Shown: positions 1-13,499 of the stretch, piece by piece
Position numbering within the stretch: position 1 is the stretch's first letter
Layout: every line of letters starts with the position of its first letter
Source of the DNA: Lumbricus terrestris
Taxonomy: Eukaryota; Annelida; Clitellata; Crassiclitellata; Lumbricidae
DNA: 64,000 nt
Assembly (NCBI GenBank): GCA_949752735.1
Contig: OX457047.1
Coordinates: forward strand, 35,794,613 to 35,858,612
Direction: 5' to 3'
The notes under the pieces: model-generated
Told to the model about the DNA's origin: nothing
Database searches by the model: none
The model's input: only the letters and a program-made list of their open reading frames with translations
Translations under genes and position numbers: made by a program

Positions 1-960
1 AGTGAACAGTCGGGTATACTATAATTATCGGGGAAATGTCGAATGTCGACGCACCCATTGCACCCACTAAATAATTGCTCTCAAACGTTCAGCTGCATGA
101 CCAGCGTATATATATATATATAAAATATTATATATACATATATTATATACACGTATATACACATAGTTTTGTGTGTTGGTGCGTGCATTGTATATCGTAT
201 TGTATTGTATTTCATCACTTATAGAGTGCCTCCATATAGTAGTGTGAACCGCTCAGAGGCGCTCCAAGTGCGCAAGGCCCCGCGAGAAGAAGCAGGTTTT
301 GCGAAGAGACAATTAAGGTGTGTGTTTGCGTGCGTGTGTGTTTGTGTCGCCGTATATAACCTATGGATCAGAGAAAGGGTAAACACGAACGGGGTAAACA
401 CAGGCGCACATGTTTAGACTCGTTAAGTACACACCGGCCTACGCACACACAAGCACACAATCTCTTTATATAAACACATATATTTATATATTTATAGTAA
501 CGAATATATTTTTCCATACGAACGTTGAAGATAATTTCTCTCGAAGTTAACGACCTCTGTCGCCATAAGATCCTAAACACTAAATCACAGAACATAATAT
601 ATATATATATATATATACACGTAAATACATATACATATATACATATACATTACATATACACATACATGTACACATACAAACAACAGACACATACACAATT
701 ACACATATACATACACACACACAAATACACATACACACGCATACACATATACACACATATACATATACAATTATACATATATATTGAACATGGTATAAGA
801 TTAGGCTAGATATGCAAATATCTAAATACTCGGAGGCTACAGGGAAATAAAAGTGAGATACATCAGGCGAACAGCTTCAATTGGTATGCGTGCGCGGTCT
901 GTCCATTTTCCCGCCATATTCCGAGTCGGCTAATATATCTGTCGTCGTCGATTTATGTAC
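1..960. other. AT-rich non-genic DNA with short TA and ACAT repeats
   Basis: Holds TA runs near 107-125 and an AT/ACAT-rich tract at 597-780. The open frames here are low complexity or short and match no family I recognise. Confidence 0.5.
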
Positions 961-1084
961 ACTACTCACATACGTATATATCTGCTCCTCGCTCACATTC
1001 CATCATGGCGGCGCCCACGATAGTCACCCCCCCCCCCCGCCCCCCACTCACTAGTCCACCAGTCTGCATGCGATCTTCCACGAA

Positions 1085-1101
1085 ACCCCCCTCTCTCTCA
1101 C

Positions 1102-1197
<96 letters not shown>

Positions 1198-1200
1198 CTA

Positions 1201-1244
<44 letters not shown>

Positions 1245-1308
1245 CCTCCCTATCTCTCTCTCTCCCCCTCTCCCTCTCCCCCTCTCTCTCTCCCCCTCTC
1301 CCTCTCCC

Positions 1309-1363
<55 letters not shown>

Positions 1364-1427
1364 CCTCCCTATCTCTCTCTCTCCCCCTCTCCCTCTCCCC
1401 CTCTCTCTCTCCCCCTCTCCCTCTCCC

Positions 1428-1496
<69 letters not shown>
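1085..1496. repeat. (TCTG)n-(TC)n microsatellite with internal duplicated block
   Basis: About 410 bases of CT-rich repeat. A block with CCCCCTCCCTATCTC and CCGTCTC interruptions (about 1243-1315) recurs at about 1362-1434, so it has duplicated internally. Confidence 0.95.
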
Positions 1497-1498
<2 letters not shown>

Positions 1499-1905
1499 GC
1501 CTCTCCATTCTCCTTCTGGCTGTCCTCTTCCGTCTGTGCACCCTTCCTTCCTTCCTCTCCCTGTGTTCGTCAGTCTATCCATTCGTCCATAAAAACGTCG
1601 TGCGGAGAGCAATTAATTTCTTAATGGGTCTATAAATAGGTTTACGTCGGTCAATGACGTCATCGTAGGTTATCTCCTGCGAATATATATTATACTTTGA
1701 AAGGCTATTAACACGAGGTACATATATGCGCTATATAATGGAAGTATGTTTGAGTGTCGTTTCGAGTCTTGAATTTATATAGCGCCGTGTTTCAATCGAT
1801 GGCGCTAAGTATAGTTGTGCGTTAAGGACATGCATGCCTATAATAATGCCCAATTTCAATGCCAGTGAATGCGTCTAAGAGAAGGTTCTCTAATCAACAT
1901 AGATC

Positions 1906-2030
1906 TGTATATAAATAGATCTATATATAAATAGATCTATATATAAATAGATCTATATATAAATAGATCTATATATAAATAGATCTATATATAAATAGAT
2001 CTATATATAGATAGGTTTATATATAAATAG
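1906..2030. repeat. 16-bp tandem repeat, unit ATAGATCTATATATAA
   Basis: About eight head-to-tail copies, each with the palindrome AGATCT. Decayed units continue to about 2050. Confidence 0.93.
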
Positions 2031-2518
2031 ATCTTTTATATAAATAGGTTTATTGTCTTGTTGTCCAGACTTGAGACCTCAAGACCAATACCAAGACTTC
2101 GAGACTAAAGACCAATTAAGACCAAGACTTTCAAAATACAAACTCGTGTGGACTCGAGACCAAGACTGTAATTAAATTTTGCATATTAAATAGGTGTAGG
2201 CCTATATCTGAATGTTCAGCTATTACGGGAGCGCCTCTGAGTAGTTTTTTTCTTGAAAGGGCGTAACATAAATTTCCGAATGAATGAATGACACATAGAA
2301 CCATACAACGGTGGTTTGTTCTGCCCCAGAACACGGCGGCTTAGGCCTATATAGGCCTAATTAAGTGGATCATAATCATTATAGTTACTAGGTGGATTGA
2401 ATAATCATGTCGGACTACTTAAGTTCAGACTTCAGAAGTTTAATTTTAAATAATTGTTTCAAAGAGCATCTGTATAGACGCGCAACATGAATGCCATGCA
2501 TTACACAACTCAACTCAA

Positions 2519-2655
2519 ATGCACACACACACAGACACACACACACACACACGCACACACACACACACGCACGCACACACGCACACACACACACACACAC
2601 ACTCACACAAACAAACACACACACACACGCACGCACACAAACACACACACTCACA

Positions 2656-2713
<58 letters not shown>

Positions 2714-2752
2714 GACACACACGCACACAGACACACACACACACACATACAA
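2519..2752. repeat. (CA)n-(CT)n-(CA)n compound microsatellite
   Basis: CA repeats with GCACGCA variants flank a 44-base TC run at about 2655-2696. Confidence 0.95.
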
Positions 2753-3303
2753 TAATTATCATACGCTGGATATATGTTTGTCTGTTCAATGTGTTCATCC
2801 ATCTTTCTTCTGCGTTCTCTCTCTAATGAACCATCATCGTTCAACTTCCGTTCTCTAGAAGATGACCACAGGCTCTTTGTCCCCAGCTGCTGCTGCTGCT
2901 GCTGCAGATCTGCCTCCGCATCCGGGCCTCCTTCACACGTACACAAGTGGGATGGACAATCAAAGCCGCCAATTTTCATCAACATCTCCGACGCCATCTG
3001 GTGCTTAGCTGAACGAACCTTTCGGACCACCGCTCACTCGCACCGAGCAGATTACACCGCGCCGACTCACCGACCTGCAATCCGTGCAGCGTGGAAAGCG
3101 TTTTTCCAGGCGGTTTCCTCCTCCTGCATACAAATTATGTGTTTTTTCCGTCTTACGAATCGTGCGGCTTCATGACTTTACGATTTACTCCAGGCGTAAT
3201 CGTAATCGTTAACTCAAGATTTTTGGAACGTTGTATCTATACAGGGTTCTTGAAACGCTATAATTATATATATTATATTTATATATTATATATTATATAT
3301 ATA

Positions 3304-3569
3304 CAGGGTGGCGCAAAGTGAGACAGCCTCGTTAAATCTTGTTATATATATATATATATATATAAAATTATGTAATGGTGCAGACGTTTAGACAAAAACT
3401 GTTGAGAACCGAGATGGATAAATTATATTGAATTTGATTTCTGATTTTGCATAAATTACTATTTGGCGACAATCTACGCGTTTTTCTTAGAAGAAAAAGT
3501 ATTTAACAAATCTATTATTTGAAATTATACAAGGCTGTCTAACTTTTTTAGCGCCATGGGTGCACCCTG
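3304..3569. mobile_element. Mariner-like MITE (about 266 bp)
   Basis: Starts CAGGGTGGCGCAAAGTGAGA and ends in the inverted equivalent (GTTAGACAGCCTTG-type arm, then CACCCTG), set in a TA-rich target. The CAGGGTGNCNCAAAGT start is typical of Tc1/mariner termini. The arms have diverged and there is no coding capacity. Confidence 0.6.
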
Positions 3570-4610
3570 CGTATATATATATATACACACACAATAATAT
3601 ATGAGCTAAACACAGCTTATTCAACCTAATTAGCTTATTTAATCTTTAGCTCTTCTGGTGCCAATGCCAAGCGTAAATGGAGGAGAAGGTGCATGACGAT
3701 ATAATTATCTGGTATGATACACGGCTGTATAGAACGTCGAGTAACCAACCACCAGCTATATAGTCATGAGTGCCGCTGTGTCATGTCAGAAGTGTTGTCC
3801 GGTGACGTCAAATTAATGAAGTCTTGTGAAGATACAAGTTCGGTTATATACCTAAGAAACCAAAGACGAAAATGAGGCAGACGAGTTGCGCTATAATAAT
3901 CAGACTTAATCTTAGAACATATTGAAGCGTGGAGAATGAGGAACTATAAATCTTTTGTATGATCACAGGATTTTGAGAATAAACACACACACACGCACAC
4001 GCACGCACACACCCACACACGCACACACACACACACACGCACACACACACGCACACACAGAATCAACACGGTAATTTCGTAGATGACACATTTTATCACA
4101 ATACACTGAGTCTCCCTGAATATCTTGCCAGAATATGGGTTCCCTGCGGATCACTTCCAAAGTATATCCCACTGCCGCACTGCGTATAATTATGCGTCAC
4201 ATCGTATATACGTCACATAATATAGTATATATTACTATATGTGACGTATATGTGACGTATACGTTTTACAGTTGCAATGTGCCTCGGATATATAAACTTT
4301 CGCAATTTTGGACTGTGGGTTTGTGAGTTGCGTGACGGTCAACCTCGGTAAACGACAAATTTTATCTGCGTCACATAAAAGATGCGCCAGAGAGCCTAGC
4401 CATTGCCTTCTGCAATCTGCATATAGCCTACAACATGTACAGTATAACTGACAGTATATATTGAAGGCTATGGCCAAGCTTAAACTCGACAGTAAAACCA
4501 TATCAAGCTCGCAAGAGCCATGTACTTAAAAACCCACGTAGTATATAATACCAGCAAATGAAACTGTATGCACGTATTCGCTTCCATCAGCAATGTATGC
4601 ATATCATTAT
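3570..4610. other. Non-genic stretch with a CA microsatellite
   Basis: Contains (CA)n with CG variants at 3985-4060 and a dyad TACGTCACATAATATAGTAT-like sequence near 4208-4262. No gene seen. Confidence 0.5.
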
Positions 4611-4617
4611 AAGAAAG

Positions 4618-4677
4618 GAGAAAGAGATAGAGAGAGAAAGAGAGGGAGAGAGAGAGAGGAGAGAGACAGAGAGAGAT

Positions 4678-4735
<58 letters not shown>

Positions 4736-4791
4736 AGGGAGAAATAAAGGGAGGGAGAGAGAGAGAGAGAGCATAATATAATTGGGTAGTA

Positions 4792-4855
<64 letters not shown>

Positions 4856-5172
4856 TGAGAGAGAGAGAGAGCGAGCATGTATAACGGGGTAGAAAGAGAG
4901 AGAGAGCAAAACAAAGAGAGAGACAGAGAGAGAGAAAGAGAGAGAGAAAGAAAGAGACAGCATATATAAGCATAGGGGGGGGGGAGAAGAAAGAGAGACA
5001 GAGAGACAGAGGAATAGATAGACTGAGGACAGAGAGGCGGAGAGACAGACAGAGACGGAGACACAGAGACACCCAGACAGAGACAGAGACACAGAGACAG
5101 AGCGACATAGACACAGAAACAGAGACAGACAGACAGAGACAAAGACAGAGAAACAGAGACAGAGACGGAGAT
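4618..5172. repeat. (GA)n / (GACA)n microsatellite tract
   Basis: About 550 bases of purine-rich repeat, GA and GACA blocks in alternation. Long open frames on either strand are an artefact of the repeat. Confidence 0.95.
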
Positions 5173-5288
5173 GCGTGTAATGGATATGCTATCGCAATAT
5201 CGCAATTGCCAAGCAGACTAAGCCAGAAAGATACATCTGATTCGTTCAAGCATTAATTGAGAAATCTGTTCATCCGGGTCTTAGCTAA

Positions 5289-6060
5289 CTCCTCCTCCTC
5301 CTCCTCCTCCTTTTCCTCCTCCTTTTCCTCCTCCTATATCTTCTCCATACTCTTTCTCCTCTTCGTTCTTCCTGCTCTTCACCTTCCACCGGCTTCTGTT
5401 CACAACAATGAGTGATTGGAAATGTACTTGATGACGGTAAACGTGTGAAGGAGGAAACACGATGGAGGAAGAGGAAGGGAAGTGGAAAGAGGAAGGAGAG
5501 GAAGAAGAAAAGGGAAGGGAAAAGAAGTAGAAGGCATATAGAAGTCAAGAGAGAGAGAGAGAGAGAGAGAAAAAAAAGAGAAAGAGAAAGAGAGAGAGAG
5601 GGGGGGGAAGGCAAGAGAGGAGGACAAAGAACCAGCGTATGATATAATCGTCAACTTAAAAAGCTAATTAATTAGTTGCTATAATCACGATGAAGAGAAG
5701 GAAGAATAAGAGAAGGAGGAGATGAAGAGTATTAAATGAAGTCACCTCGAGTAGGAGTATATAGGAAGACGAAGCAGAATATGCCAAAGAGAACCATCAG
5801 GCGAGGTGAGATGATGGTGAGAAGAAGAAGGAGAAGAATGAATGTGAAAAAGTGGAGGATGCAAGGAAAAAGATTGGGGGGAGGTGGGTGGGTGGGTGGG
5901 AGCAGAGGAAGGCGAAGATGAGAAAATATCGTAAATTTGTAAAGATGCATATCAAAAGAAAGTTTGTATGAGGAAGAGAAGGAAGGAAGGAAGGACAGAA
6001 GAAAGGAAGAAAGGACGGAAGGAAGGAGAAGGGTGTGGAATGAGATAATAGAGAAATAGA
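5289..6060. repeat. TCC run followed by purine-rich low-complexity DNA
   Basis: TCC repeats at 5289-5335, then GGA/GAA-rich sequence to about 6050 with a GA run at 5548-5602 and GGAA repeats near 5980. No gene seen. Confidence 0.75.
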
Positions 6061-6129
6061 CGATGACTATACGTTACAAACAATAAAAAGCATTGAAAGT
6101 ATGAGGTTGGATAATGATATAGTAAAGAT

Positions 6130-6460
<331 letters not shown>

Positions 6461-6539
6461 ACACGCATACACCGATAGGATATATCCACAGAGTGCAGGA
6501 ATGCAAGATAAATAGTAAAGATTTGGAGATAGGGCATGC

Positions 6540-7754
6540 AGGGAGGGACGAGCAGGAAGGCGGAAAGGAGTAGGTTAATTCCACGGAGCATTACCCCAGC
6601 CACGGTCTGCCTACTTCCAGCGGGTCCTGCACGGAACCATGGATCCGGATCGACCGATTCCAACCCATCCATGGGACCATCACCCTCTGACCTCCATCCG
6701 CCGACCGATCACGGAATGCACATGGCGACGTACGCACGAACGGTCAAAAAACGAACTGTGTATTACGATGGCTCCATATAAATGGATGCACGAACATGGA
6801 CGATAGAGAATAAATCGGTTGAGTTACTGTATAGAAGAATCCTTTAAAAATAAATAAACTACAGCAGGTGGTTGAGGGGTAGGCTATACCTATGAGGAAA
6901 ACTGTGCTTCCCTTGATCTTCTCGTTAGACTGCATCCCTGCCACGCACTATAATTTTATAGCGCATCAACCATCTTGCCCCTCCTCCAACTTACCTCGGC
7001 TTACCCTATTCAGAAAAGGTTTCTGTGTAACTCTTCACTTCTAAAGGCGTTCCAGTAGGCAGGCTGACGGCGTCAAATTAGCGACGGCGGAAAAACGGTC
7101 TTCAAACGCTTGTGAAAGTGGGACAAAAAATATACAAGTTCATCGAATGCCCAACGGAGTCACAGTTTTTTTAACTTTTAATTGAAACCAACCAAGAACA
7201 TTGGGACGGAAATTCTTCAGTGCTAGAGATGTAGACTTGTGGAGCGGTTTGGATGACAGCACTGTGTCGGTGGACAGCGTTTAAGAAGAAGCTTGGGAAA
7301 TTTGGTTATTATGCATTTCGGGCTAATTTCCAATGGTTCTAAAACAGATCCAGCCTCGTTTGAATCACTTAAATCCATCGTTGTGTTATTTTTAACAAGG
7401 TATAATGAAATTAACGACACGAGTCCTGCAGTAATGTGTAATTCGAAAGTGAATTCACAGTCAGCCATGATTTTCTAGCCGCCCATTTGAACTTGCCCAA
7501 CGCTGTCTGTTACTATACACGCACGTAGGCTACAATTGAGAAGACAGTGTCATGCATCCTCACAGCAAGTCAGCGACTGGAGCACAGCTGCGTTCCTCGA
7601 ACCATCTTATTCATTTTCCACCGCCAATGCAGTTCTGCTTCATTTGATTCGCATGTTGTCTGTGTGTCCACGCGTGTGTGCGCGCGCGCAGGTGTATGTG
7701 TGTGCAGTGTATGCGTGTATGTGTGTATGTGTGCATGTGTGTATGCGCACTTGT
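6540..7754. other. Unique-looking non-genic DNA
   Basis: No gene, RNA or element recognised, apart from short GT repeats near 7675-7745. Confidence 0.4.
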
Positions 7755-7955
7755 TATAGCGCTCCTTCAAGCTTACTACTCAGAGGCCCTCCCGACTACA
7801 GTGCGGACACGGCATCGGAATTTCACGCCGTAGCGCTTGGAAATTGCGAGTGAAGGACTTGTCCAAGATCCATACGCAGAGACTTGAGGTGGATTCGAAC
7901 CTGCAACCCTCCGGCTGCAAGACAACGAACATACCCACTACATTACCGCACCCCT
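7755..7955 (-). mobile_element. tRNA-headed SINE, family 1
   Basis: Read on the minus strand: a box-A-like GGTANTGTAGTGGGTATGTT, then box B GGTTCGAATCCACCTCAAG, then the body GACAAGTCCTTCACTCGCAA and CGGCGTGAAATTC. Four more copies lie in the window. Confidence 0.82.
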
Positions 7956-8284
7956 GTGTGCATTGGTGTGTGGGTGTGTGTAATTGTCTTTTTGAGTCTT
8001 TATGTGTGTGCTTATAAGTGTCCATGAAAATGTTTCGCCGCTTCGCACTTGAGTTCATCTCGTCTTTATATCTTGTTCATTTGCATATTGGCATCATTCG
8101 CCAGCTCCAGCAACCGTAGCATCATCGATGGCAGAAGCAGCAGCAGCAGCAGCCTCAGTAAAGCGGTCGCCATGGTCACAGTTTCGTGCTTAGTCTTAGT
8201 CCCGTCTTACTCAGATAAATCATGAAAAAAGAACACCACAAGCAACCGCAGCATCATTACGAAGTGGAGCAACAGGAAATTTGG

Positions 8285-9065
8285 ACGAGGGACGAGTAGA
8301 ATAAAAAGAAGGAGGAAGAGAAGAAGGAGGAGGAAGAGAAGGAGGAGGAGGAAGAGAAGGAGGAGAAGGAGGAGAATGAGAAGGAGGAGAAGGAGGAGAA
8401 TAAAGAGAAGGAGGAGAAGGAGAATGAGAAGGAGGAGAAGGAGAATAAAGAGAAGTAGTAGGAGAAGGAGGAGGAGAATAAAAAGAAGGAGGAGAATAAG
8501 GAGGAGGAGGAGAATAAAAAGAAGGAGGAGAAGGAGGAGAAGGGGGAGGAGAATAAAAAGAAGGAGAAGGAGAAGAAGAAAGAGGAGGAGAATAAAAAGG
8601 AGGAGGAGAAGGAGAAGGAGAATAAAAAGAAGGAAGAGGAGGAGGGGAGGAGGAAGAGTGGGACAAAAAGTAAGGTTATGAAGCCGGAAGCAACTGGAAG
8701 AAGAAGCAGAAGAAGAGGACAAGAGGAAGAAGATTGAGAAGAACTATAGGAGCAAGCGGACGATGAAGAGGAGGAAGAAGAAGAGGAAGCAGAGAAAGAA
8801 CAGGAAAAGAACACGAGCAGGAACAAGAAGAGGAAGAAGGAGCATTAAAATGAAAATAGAAGAAGCACAAGTGGGAGGAGAAGAAGAATGGGAAGGGAAG
8901 AAGAGGATGAGTGTAGGATAAAATTAATTTTATGTTGACAACAAATGGAAGAATACAGAGAAGGACGAGAAGAAAGAACGAGACAATGAAGATGCAGGCG
9001 AAGGACACAAGAACTAGGAAGAGGAAGAAGAGGAGAACGAGGATGAGGATGAGGATGTGAAAAGA
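8285..9065. repeat. Long polypurine tract (GGA/GAA)n
   Basis: Almost uninterrupted purines on the plus strand from 8285 to about 8660, then purine-rich to 9065. Capable of triplex formation. The Arg/Lys/Glu or Ser/Phe open frames it creates are not genes. Confidence 0.92.
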
Positions 9066-9296
9066 TAATGAAGATAATACACATGGTATGAGAATAATGA
9101 AACCAAGAAAGAAGGGGATGGAAACTGTCAGGGACATTAAGCGGATCCCTGTGTCTTGTCCACGCGTCTCAACGCCTCCGCTAATTAGAACATGACTCCC
9201 ATATGGGTTCTGCTCGTGCTGCGTGTACACTTGTACATGCATGTGGCCTCGTTCTCGACAGGTACAGGATTGTTTCATCAATCTATGTATGTGGTG

Positions 9297-9512
9297 TTCG
9301 TTCGTTCGTTCGTTCATTCACGCGCTCACTCGTCGCTCGCTCAGTCGCTCGCTCACTCACTGACTCGCTGACTCGCTCACTCACTCACTCGCGCACTCGC
9401 ACACTCGCGCTCACACTCACACTCACGCACATCACACTCACACTCACTCACTCACTCACTCACTCAACTACCCACCCATGCACTCACCCATGCACTCATT
9501 CATTCATTCATT
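9297..9512. repeat. (CACT)n / (TTCG)n tetranucleotide tract
   Basis: GTTCG, then CACT/CGCT units, then CATT units. Confidence 0.93.
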
Positions 9513-9539
9513 CGATGAACTTATATAGAAATCTACTCA

Positions 9540-10270
9540 GGAGTGCTGCCAGCCAGCCACGACAATAGAAAAGAGACTTGAGAGATTTATGAGAGAAAGT
9601 TTTATTGGTCAGATGTATTATAAGCGCAGCTTTGAAGAATGGAGGTCACTCCAGATGGACATACCTACAAGTTCAAGGCTACATTGATTGATCAGAGAAA
9701 GCTCGGCGTTTTCTGACAGCTAAGCGAGTTAGGAGTTGCCACTTCACAGCAGAGTACGTATTGTGTTCACATAATTATAGAGCTGCTTAGGTGCTATGTA
9801 TGCATATTATATTGCGTTTATATCCGGTTATAAATAGTACGTATTTGGTTCAGAGGGACTTTAGAGGATTTCAGACGATGACCTTCAGTGCGTACCTATA
9901 GGAGACCGCGGGGAATCTTCTTAAGCGGCGTCCACAGTGCCTGACAATCTTCACTGATTCCGCCCACACCCTATATAGCCACACTAATTTTTGTAACAGC
10001 TCATCAATAAATAGTAATTACGGCAATTTATATGGCGCAGTAGCACAGCCGCTCCTTATCATATTTAGGACTACGGGGGCGGTGCATTGGTTCCTGCATC
10101 ATTCAAGCCTTATCGCAGGGTAAACTCTGTCGTATGTATATACACTCCAAATTGATATAGCGCCGCTGTAAGGCCAAGCGCAGGGCACCATCTTATTCAC
10201 GAGCGATGAATTGTCAGCCAGCTTCAGCCGCTGCTGTCCTTATGCTTCGCGGTTCAAGCATTGCCTGCTA
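9540..10270. other. Non-genic DNA with fragments of a GCGC(T/C)-tailed dispersed repeat
   Basis: Contains GATATAGCGCCGCTGTAAGG near 10155, which recurs as AAAGCGCCACTCGAAAGCC near 49425, so both are pieces of one repeat family. No gene seen. Confidence 0.45.
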
Positions 10271-10271
10271 G

Positions 10272-10272
<1 letters not shown>

Positions 10273-10310
<38 letters not shown>
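10273..10310. repeat. (TA)n microsatellite
   Basis: About 18 TA units. Confidence 0.95.
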
Positions 10311-10311
<1 letters not shown>

Positions 10312-10847
10312 TACTGAGGTTTCTCCGGCTTGGCAACCGTAGGATTAGGTTCATACATGTATATGTGTAAGCTGGAGAGAAAGCGCAGCGACATTGGATT
10401 GCCTTCTGTTTGCTAATTCGGTCGCTTGTTCTCGAAGGCCTGCGTCGTCTGGTCATCGATACAGCCAAACATACACTGCAGCAGGACACACTGACATGCA
10501 ATCTGACGAATCCACGTTTATGTATACAATGTCATGCACACGGGTACGAATGCATAGAACTTTAGACTAAGTGTAAATGCCTGTGTGAGTATTTGAGTTC
10601 ATTTCGTGTATTCTTACACGTGTGTGCAGTTGAAGCCTACATGTATGTGCGACTTTTATGTCTACTCTACATACATAGGCCTACACGTACACGTACACGT
10701 CCATACATGCGTGCGTGCGTACGTGCGTGCGTGCGTGCATGCATGCATGCATACATACATACATATATACAGGATGCAAAACACAGGCATTCATGCTCAC
10801 ATAAAAGTGATAAAACAGACATAACCTACATTGTGGGCCATATAATA

Positions 10848-10903
<56 letters not shown>

Positions 10904-10905
10904 GT
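10848..10905. repeat. (TA)n microsatellite
   Basis: Two TA runs split by TAATA. A GTGC/GCAT run lies upstream at 10700-10770. Confidence 0.92.
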
Positions 10906-11384
10906 CCTACCAACATATATATAATATATATTTAGCATAACAGCACCAGGTATATAATTATGCGCATTCTTCTCTTTCCAATGTTCGTCTATATATAAAA
11001 AGGTCAATGTTGTCAGCAAATCGGAGATTATGCACCAGCCGTGCATCTAATTTTGATTCCTGCTTTTCGTGTCGAAAGTAACTTGTAACCTTTTTTCATG
11101 CATTGTATACTCTTATCATACAGTAGGCCTAAATGATACGTGATGATTCTCGATAGATACATGTATATCTTCTGAACAAGCGAGGCAAGTGCATGAGATC
11201 AGTTGAACAGGAAAATGACAACGACCGGAACAGATGCGTTTGATTTATGTCGTCAGTAGAAATGCAAGAAGAAATACAAACAGCAGCCAACAGCATAAGT
11301 TTGAAAGAGCTTAAAAACTGAAAGACCAACGGGCGGAAGATAGGCAGACCTATTAGAACCCGTGGGAGAAGGAAGAACACAGTT

Positions 11385-11790
11385 GAAGAACAAGATTAGG
11401 CTTACAATGCAAGCAGGAGGCGTCTTATAATCGACTCACTAGAGAAATCAGAAGGAAACTGGAACGAGACAAAAACAATTGGATAGAACAACAGAAGGTC
11501 TACACAGAGAGGCTCAATAAGCTGTCAAGATAAATAGAATGCATGCAGGAAGTATTAGACATAGTTATAATACGATAAGACCACTTAGCGGATAATTTTT
11601 TAGCTTAAATGATGCATCATCACTGAAAGACGCAAATGGAAGTGATCTGGTATTATAGACGAGGCATTTAAGACGAAACAATGGAAAGAACATTTCAAAC
11701 ATGTCAGTTGGCGGGTACTAAATGTTGGCGCATAGCGACCCAGAGTTGTCCATAAACAACACACGTGACAATTGCAAAGCCCACATCACC
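11385..11790 (+). mobile_element. LINE fragment (linker between endonuclease and reverse transcriptase)
   Basis: Broken frames read LTREIRRKLERDKNNWIEQQ, then LNKLSR and SSLKDANGSDLV, the usual segment ahead of the reverse transcriptase of a LINE. Several stops. Heavily decayed. Confidence 0.5.
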
Positions 11791-12976
11791 ACCGAACGAA
11801 TATAAAACCTGAAAAATGAAGATCCCTTGTATAAAGCGAATATATCCAGATCGGTCAATTTCTCTTTAACCATACATGTAGGCCTACAGTGCATGTACAG
11901 TCTGCCATTATAAAAATGATTAATCTCGCACTCCTCCTTTACTTAAGGCTTGGGACTGGCAATGACAGATGCATCACTCAAAATATGCACAACAGAGTAA
12001 TTTTTAATTTGTTTAATGACTGCAATGCTTTGCAATGTTGTAACTAGACTTTGATGTGTGGTTTCGCCCCAATAATATGTACATAAGTATCGGCTACATA
12101 ATTGTGCCACTAATGTGCTATAGGTTTTATCACGCCAACATTGCGTGCTCGATTTGATTGACAACTTATGAAGGAACATTTGTAGTTACAGTCAGAATCA
12201 TGGTCGCACGTACATCGGGGCCAGACGGGATTTGCCCACCCACAGGCAAACTGAAAACTATTTCAACTACAACTTTTGGCCTTAGCAAATTTCTTGGAAT
12301 TTTTCAAAACTATAATGAAAGACCTATATACACAGGGTGAAACTGTTAAACGTTCATTTACAAACTTCTGCGAAAAATACCCATGTTCTTAATTTCCTGC
12401 ATTGCATTTTCAAGCTCTTCCTAAAAAATTAATCCTGACCATTCTATTACACTCCCCCCAACCTGCCAGAATATCTGCGGGAGCATTATTATACTGACTG
12501 CAGTACCGGAGTTCGATAACTACATCACGTTCAGCCTCCACGTAATGAGACTAATGCGTTTATATAGCGCCGGCTTGTTAGGCGCGCTCACAAAGTGTAA
12601 TAATGGCCGATTATCAGTCATGCTACATTGATCATTTTTCCATCGTTATCTTCAGCTTATCATCATTATCGTCGTCGTCGTCGTCATGGCCACCGTCGTT
12701 GTCGTAACGATCATCATTTTCTCCGAAATCGTCTCGTTCGCTATTACGTGAACGTGAGCATATAATAATTATGTAGAAGGAAGCGTTATTAAGAAGGACT
12801 CTGTTTAAACAAGACCGATATAGACATGCGCACAATAAAAACAGACGACGCACGCGTGAACACGCAGACCAATCTACTGTATGCTCGAGAACATTACGAA
12901 CCCATCTAACTAGATTTATCAGACAATTATAATGTTAGTGGTAGTGATGGTGCCACAGCAGCAGTGGTAAGTCCTC
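11790..12976. other. Non-genic DNA
   Basis: Holds a CAGGGTGAAACTGTTAAACG-type mariner end near 12337 (an inverted relative is near 46530) and GCGCC-tail repeat pieces near 12558. No gene seen. Confidence 0.4.
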
Positions 12977-12984
12977 GTGAAAAC

Positions 12985-13242
12985 CAGTGGCGTAGGCAGA
13001 GGGGTTTTGGGGGTTAAACCCCCATAGACCTAGAAAAAGTTTTTTAAAGGTTACTTATCCACTTGAATGAGAAAAAACAAAACAAATGCTTGTAGTAACA
13101 ATTGTTTTTTCTTACTTTATTTCCTTTATTACTTTATTCCCTTTTTATTTACTGTAATACTGTTGGATTGGTGTCAGAAAGGGCATCCGGGGAGGCCATA
13201 GAATCCCCAAACCCCCATCATAAATTCCTGGCTACGCCACTG
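12985..13242. mobile_element. hAT MITE (258 bp) with 8-bp target duplication
   Basis: Ends CAGTGGCGTAGGCAG and CTACGCCACTG are inverted repeats. Both flanks are GTGAAAAC (12977-12984 and 13243-13250). The 8-bp duplication and CA..TG ends define hAT. Non-coding. Confidence 0.93.
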
Positions 13243-13499
13243 GTGAAAACAGTCGTTACCCTTCTCGTTGCCCTGACACAAGAATACTGAAATTGTTGCC
13301 CAGTCGAGAATTTATATGGCGCACATATCGTCCCTGCACTTATCGCCTCTATAATTACATTTACATGAATGGCTGTCCTATATAATTATAGTTATCCTTT
13401 AGTAAAGTTTAGTTAGAGCCTACAGTTATATTTGGTGATGATTAAGCCTATTTGATAATTAGCCTGTGTGGTAATGATTACAGTTCCTCAAAGTTTAAT

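Noticed and set aside
1005..1592. Long Ser/Leu- or Arg/Glu-rich open frames in CT/GA repeats (also 4480-5250, 24890-25260)
   Set aside because: Pure dinucleotide repeats; no domain and no splice context.
2860..3003. Plus-strand frame MTTGSLSPAAAAAAADLPPH of 47 codons, resembling a transcription-factor exon
   Set aside because: The Ala run is a GCT/CTG repeat, the opposite strand is also open (poly-Gln), and no splice sites or known domain were found. Kept only as a note.
8207..8826. Ser/Phe/Leu-rich open frames on the minus strand
   Set aside because: Produced by the polypurine tract; shifted frames are equally open.
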